A stretch of DNA of 64,000 nt from Mycolicibacterium iranicum (lineage in GTDB: Bacteria > Actinomycetota > Actinomycetes > Mycobacteriales > Mycobacteriaceae), in the NCBI RefSeq assembly GCF_001650495.1, contig NZ_LWCS01000087.1, forward strand, positions 58,831 to 122,830. The letters are read 5' to 3'. The notes beneath the pieces are model-generated. The model was not told the origin of the DNA. It was given only the letters and a program-made list of their open reading frames with translations, and ran no database searches. Positions 61,784 through 64,000 of this stretch are shown here, piece by piece (position 1 is the first letter of the stretch; every line of letters begins with the position of its first letter). The position numbers and the translations under genes are program-made.

Positions 61784-63286
61784 ATGGACGGTGAACCCGA
61801 TCTCTGGATCGGCGGCTCGTGGCGTCACGCCTCCGATGGAGGCACCCGCCACATCATCAACCCCGCTCATGGCGGCGTCGCGGCGGTCGTGGACGAAGCC
61901 ACCCCGGACGACGCGTCGGCGGCGGTGGCCGCGGCCAGAGCAGCCTTCGACGACGGTGCCTGGCGCGCCACACCCGTCACGGAACGCGCCGCCCTGCTCG
62001 AGCGCGTCGCAGACCTCCTGCAACGCGACAAGGAATCCCTGGCTCGTCTCGAGACCGCCGACACCGGCAAGACGCTGGCCGAAAGCCGCATCGACATCGA
62101 CGACGTCACATCCGTTTTCCGCTATTACGCCAAGCTCGTCGGCGCAGAAGCCGACCGCGTCGTCGACGTGGGTGACTCCGCCGTGATCAGTCGCGTCGTG
62201 CGTGAACCGATCGGCGTGTGCGTGCTGATCGCGCCGTGGAACTACCCCCTGCTGCAGATGTCCTGGAAGGTGGCGCCGGCGCTGGCGGCCGGTTGCACGA
62301 TGATCGCCAAACCGAGCGAGGTCACGCCGCTGACCACCATCGCCTTCGCTCATCTCCTCGAGGAGGCCGGGGTGCCGCCTGGAGTGGTCAACCTCGTGCA
62401 GGGCAGCGGTGCCACCCTCGGGGCGGCGTTGACCGACAATCCGGATGTCGATTTCATCTCGTTCACCGGTGGGCTGGCCACCGGGCGCACCATCGCGAAG
62501 ACGGCCGCCACACACGTCACCAAGGTGGCTTTGGAACTCGGTGGCAAGAATCCGCACATCGTGTTCGCCGACATCGGGGCATCGGGGGACAGAGATTCGG
62601 GGTGGGATGCGGCCGTCGACCACGTTCTGACCGGAGTCTTCCTACATTCAGGACAGGTGTGCTCGGCGGGCACCCGGTTGATCGTCGAGGAGTCCATCGC
62701 GGACGAGTTCGTCGCCGCAGTGGCCGCCCGGGCGGAAAAGATCACGATGGGCGACGGTATGGACCCGGCCAGCGAAACCGGCCCCCTGGTGTCCGAACAT
62801 CACCGGGACAAGGTGGAAAGCTATGTTCAGCTGGGCATCTCGGAGGGAGCGCGGCTTGTCACCGGCGGTGCGCGGCCCGACGACCCGGGGTTGGCCGACG
62901 GTTACTTCTACCTTCCCACGATCTTCGACCGATGCGACCGGTCGATGCGCATCGTCACCGAGGAGACCTTCGGTCCGATCCTGACGGTCGAGCGGTTCAC
63001 CACCGAAGCCGAGGCCATCGCCCTCGGCAACGACACGGAATACGGTCTTGCGGCCGGTGTCCGGACTTCGGACACGGCGCGAGGCGAACGTGTAGTGCGG
63101 GCGTTGCGGCACGGCACGGTGTGGCTCAACGACTTCGGCTACTACACCGCTTCGGCGGAATGGGGCGGTTTCGGGAAGTCGGGTAACGGACGCGAACTCG
63201 GCCCGACCGGTCTCGCGGAATACCAAGAGCTCAAACATATCTGGCACAACACCGCTCCCGGCGCCGCGGGCTGGTTCAAGGGATAG
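61784..63286 (+). CDS. betB: Betaine aldehyde dehydrogenase
   Basis: 500 aa from the ATG at 61784. ALDH motifs: APWNYPLLQMSWKVAPALAAG, FTGGLATGRTI, catalytic Glu in LELGGKNPHIVF, and catalytic Cys in HSGQVCSAGTRL. The C-terminal VWLNDFGYYTASAEWGGFGKSG resembles GbsA/BetB enzymes, which oxidise betaine aldehyde to glycine betaine with NAD. It feeds choline into the demethylation steps encoded upstream. Confidence 0.9.
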   Translation: MDGEPDLWIGGSWRHASDGGTRHIINPAHGGVAAVVDEATPDDASAAVAAARAAFDDGAWRATPVTERAALLERVADLLQRDKESLARLETADTGKTLAESRIDIDDVTSVFRYYAKLVGAEADRVVDVGDSAVISRVVREPIGVCVLIAPWNYPLLQMSWKVAPALAAGCTMIAKPSEVTPLTTIAFAHLLEEAGVPPGVVNLVQGSGATLGAALTDNPDVDFISFTGGLATGRTIAKTAATHVTKVALELGGKNPHIVFADIGASGDRDSGWDAAVDHVLTGVFLHSGQVCSAGTRLIVEESIADEFVAAVAARAEKITMGDGMDPASETGPLVSEHHRDKVESYVQLGISEGARLVTGGARPDDPGLADGYFYLPTIFDRCDRSMRIVTEETFGPILTVERFTTEAEAIALGNDTEYGLAAGVRTSDTARGERVVRALRHGTVWLNDFGYYTASAEWGGFGKSGNGRELGPTGLAEYQELKHIWHNTAPGAAGWFKG

Positions 63287-63294
63287 GACAGCAC

Positions 63295-64000
63295 ATGGTG
63301 ATCAAACAGCCGCACGCCGACAGCGGCATGGAGGACTTCGGATACAAGGAGTCGCTGGACCGCAGCATCGGCAAGTTCGCGAGCTTCGCCGCAGGGGTGA
63401 GTTACATCTCGATCCTGACCGGCACGTTCCAGCTCTTCTACTTCGGGTTCGGTACTGCCGGGCCCGCCTATCTGTGGTCGTGGCCCATCGTGTTCGTGGG
63501 TCAAATGGCAGTTGCACTGTGCTTCATGGAGCTGGCGGCCAAGTACCCGGTTGCAGGGTCCGTCTACAACTGGAGCAAGAAACTGGCCAGCAGGCTCGTC
63601 GGGTGGACCTCGGGATGGCTCATGCTCACCGCGTCGATCGTGACGATCTCGGCGGTGGCGCTGGCTTACCAGCTCAACCTGCCGCGCTTGTGGAGTGGCT
63701 TCCAGATCATCGGCGACGGCTCCGGCACCTACGACTACGCCGCAAATGCGGTGCTGCTCGGCTCCATCCTCATTGCTTTCACCACGATCGTGAACGCGCT
63801 CGGGGTTCGGCTGATGGCCATGATCAACTCGAGCGGAGTGTTCATCGAACTCATCGCCGCCGTCCTGATCGTCATCCTGCTCGCCGTCAACGTCGAGCGG
63901 GGACCGCAGGTCTTCTTCTCCACCAACGGATACGGCGCAGGAGAGAGCATGGGCTTCCTCGGTGCGTTTCTCATCGCGTCGCTGGCGTCGGGCTACGTCA
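63295..64000 (+). CDS. APC-family amino acid/choline permease (3' partial)
   Basis: Starts at the ATG at 63295, 8 bases after the BetB stop, and runs off the right edge (235 codons visible). Beginning MVIKQPHADSGMEDFGYKES, it shows about five helices, including ASFAAGVSYISILTG (helix 1) and CFMELAAKYPVAGSVYNWSK, a typical APC helix-2/3 loop. Eukaryote-type amino acid/GABA/choline permeases of this kind often sit with betaine genes, so uptake of choline, betaine or a related amine is likely. Confidence 0.87.
   Translation, partial: MVIKQPHADSGMEDFGYKESLDRSIGKFASFAAGVSYISILTGTFQLFYFGFGTAGPAYLWSWPIVFVGQMAVALCFMELAAKYPVAGSVYNWSKKLASRLVGWTSGWLMLTASIVTISAVALAYQLNLPRLWSGFQIIGDGSGTYDYAANAVLLGSILIAFTTIVNALGVRLMAMINSSGVFIELIAAVLIVILLAVNVERGPQVFFSTNGYGAGESMGFLGAFLIASLASGYV

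Overview
The window comes from a high-GC actinobacterium, almost certainly a fast-growing environmental mycobacterium (Mycolicibacterium type). The evidence is an MshC mycothiol ligase, a complete Mpa/Dop/Pup/PrcB/PrcA proteasome cluster, an MTB12-type secreted antigen, LppL- and LppK-like lipoproteins, and a gene order from about 19.6 to 56.8 kb that follows the M. tuberculosis Rv2141c to Rv2109c block as I remember it. There is no prophage, insertion sequence, rRNA or CRISPR array. Coding density is very high, and many genes overlap by the 4-base ATGA/GTGA junction.
Layout: 0-1.6 kb, the end of a secreted GH5 cellulase whose catalytic domain is spliced into a Calx-beta repeat. 1.6-7.4 kb, a CitA/DcuS-type two-component system divergent from a tripartite tricarboxylate transporter (tctCBA) with a small UspA. 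7.4-9.0 kb, an alpha/beta hydrolase and an NADP-binding oxidoreductase. 9.0-17.8 kb, nitrate assimilation: NirB/NirD nitrite reductase on the minus strand, divergent from NarK and a 1312-residue nitrate reductase fused to its own flavodoxin/FNR electron-transfer module. 17.9-19.6 kb, a small secreted protein, an acyltransferase-3 protein and tRNA-Leu(GAG).
19.6-47.9 kb, the conserved mycobacterial block: M20 peptidase, PEBP protein, pyrD, a DUF5703 protein, lppL, uppP, a histidine phosphatase, a DUF3090 protein, an SCO1664-like protein, cysQ, mshC, an SDR, a PAC2 protein, metH, hisE, hisG, a RecB-like nuclease, trmI, a DUF503 protein, lppK and mtb12. It is interrupted by accessory genes: a DUF1254/DUF1214 lipoprotein, a HAD phosphatase, a GlcP-like sugar permease with a CRP-type site, a pyridine nucleotide-disulfide oxidoreductase, a TetR-R2lox pair and a thioesterase.
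48.0-56.8 kb, the Pup-proteasome cluster mpa ... dop-pup-prcB-prcA, with a tandem pair of paralogous membrane proteins between mpa and dop. From 57.0 kb to the right edge, a betaine/choline catabolic operon: dimethylglycine/sarcosine dehydrogenase-like flavoprotein, monomeric sarcosine oxidase, Rieske oxygenase, betaine aldehyde dehydrogenase, and an APC permease cut by the edge. It lies behind two copies of a palindromic operator.
The most unusual structure is the nirB-nirD junction. A 32-bp tandem repeat there forms a chain of overlapping mini-ORFs, each with its own Shine-Dalgarno sequence and each joined to the next by ATGA. Diverged copies of the same repeat lie at the start of the nir operon and between hisE and hisG.
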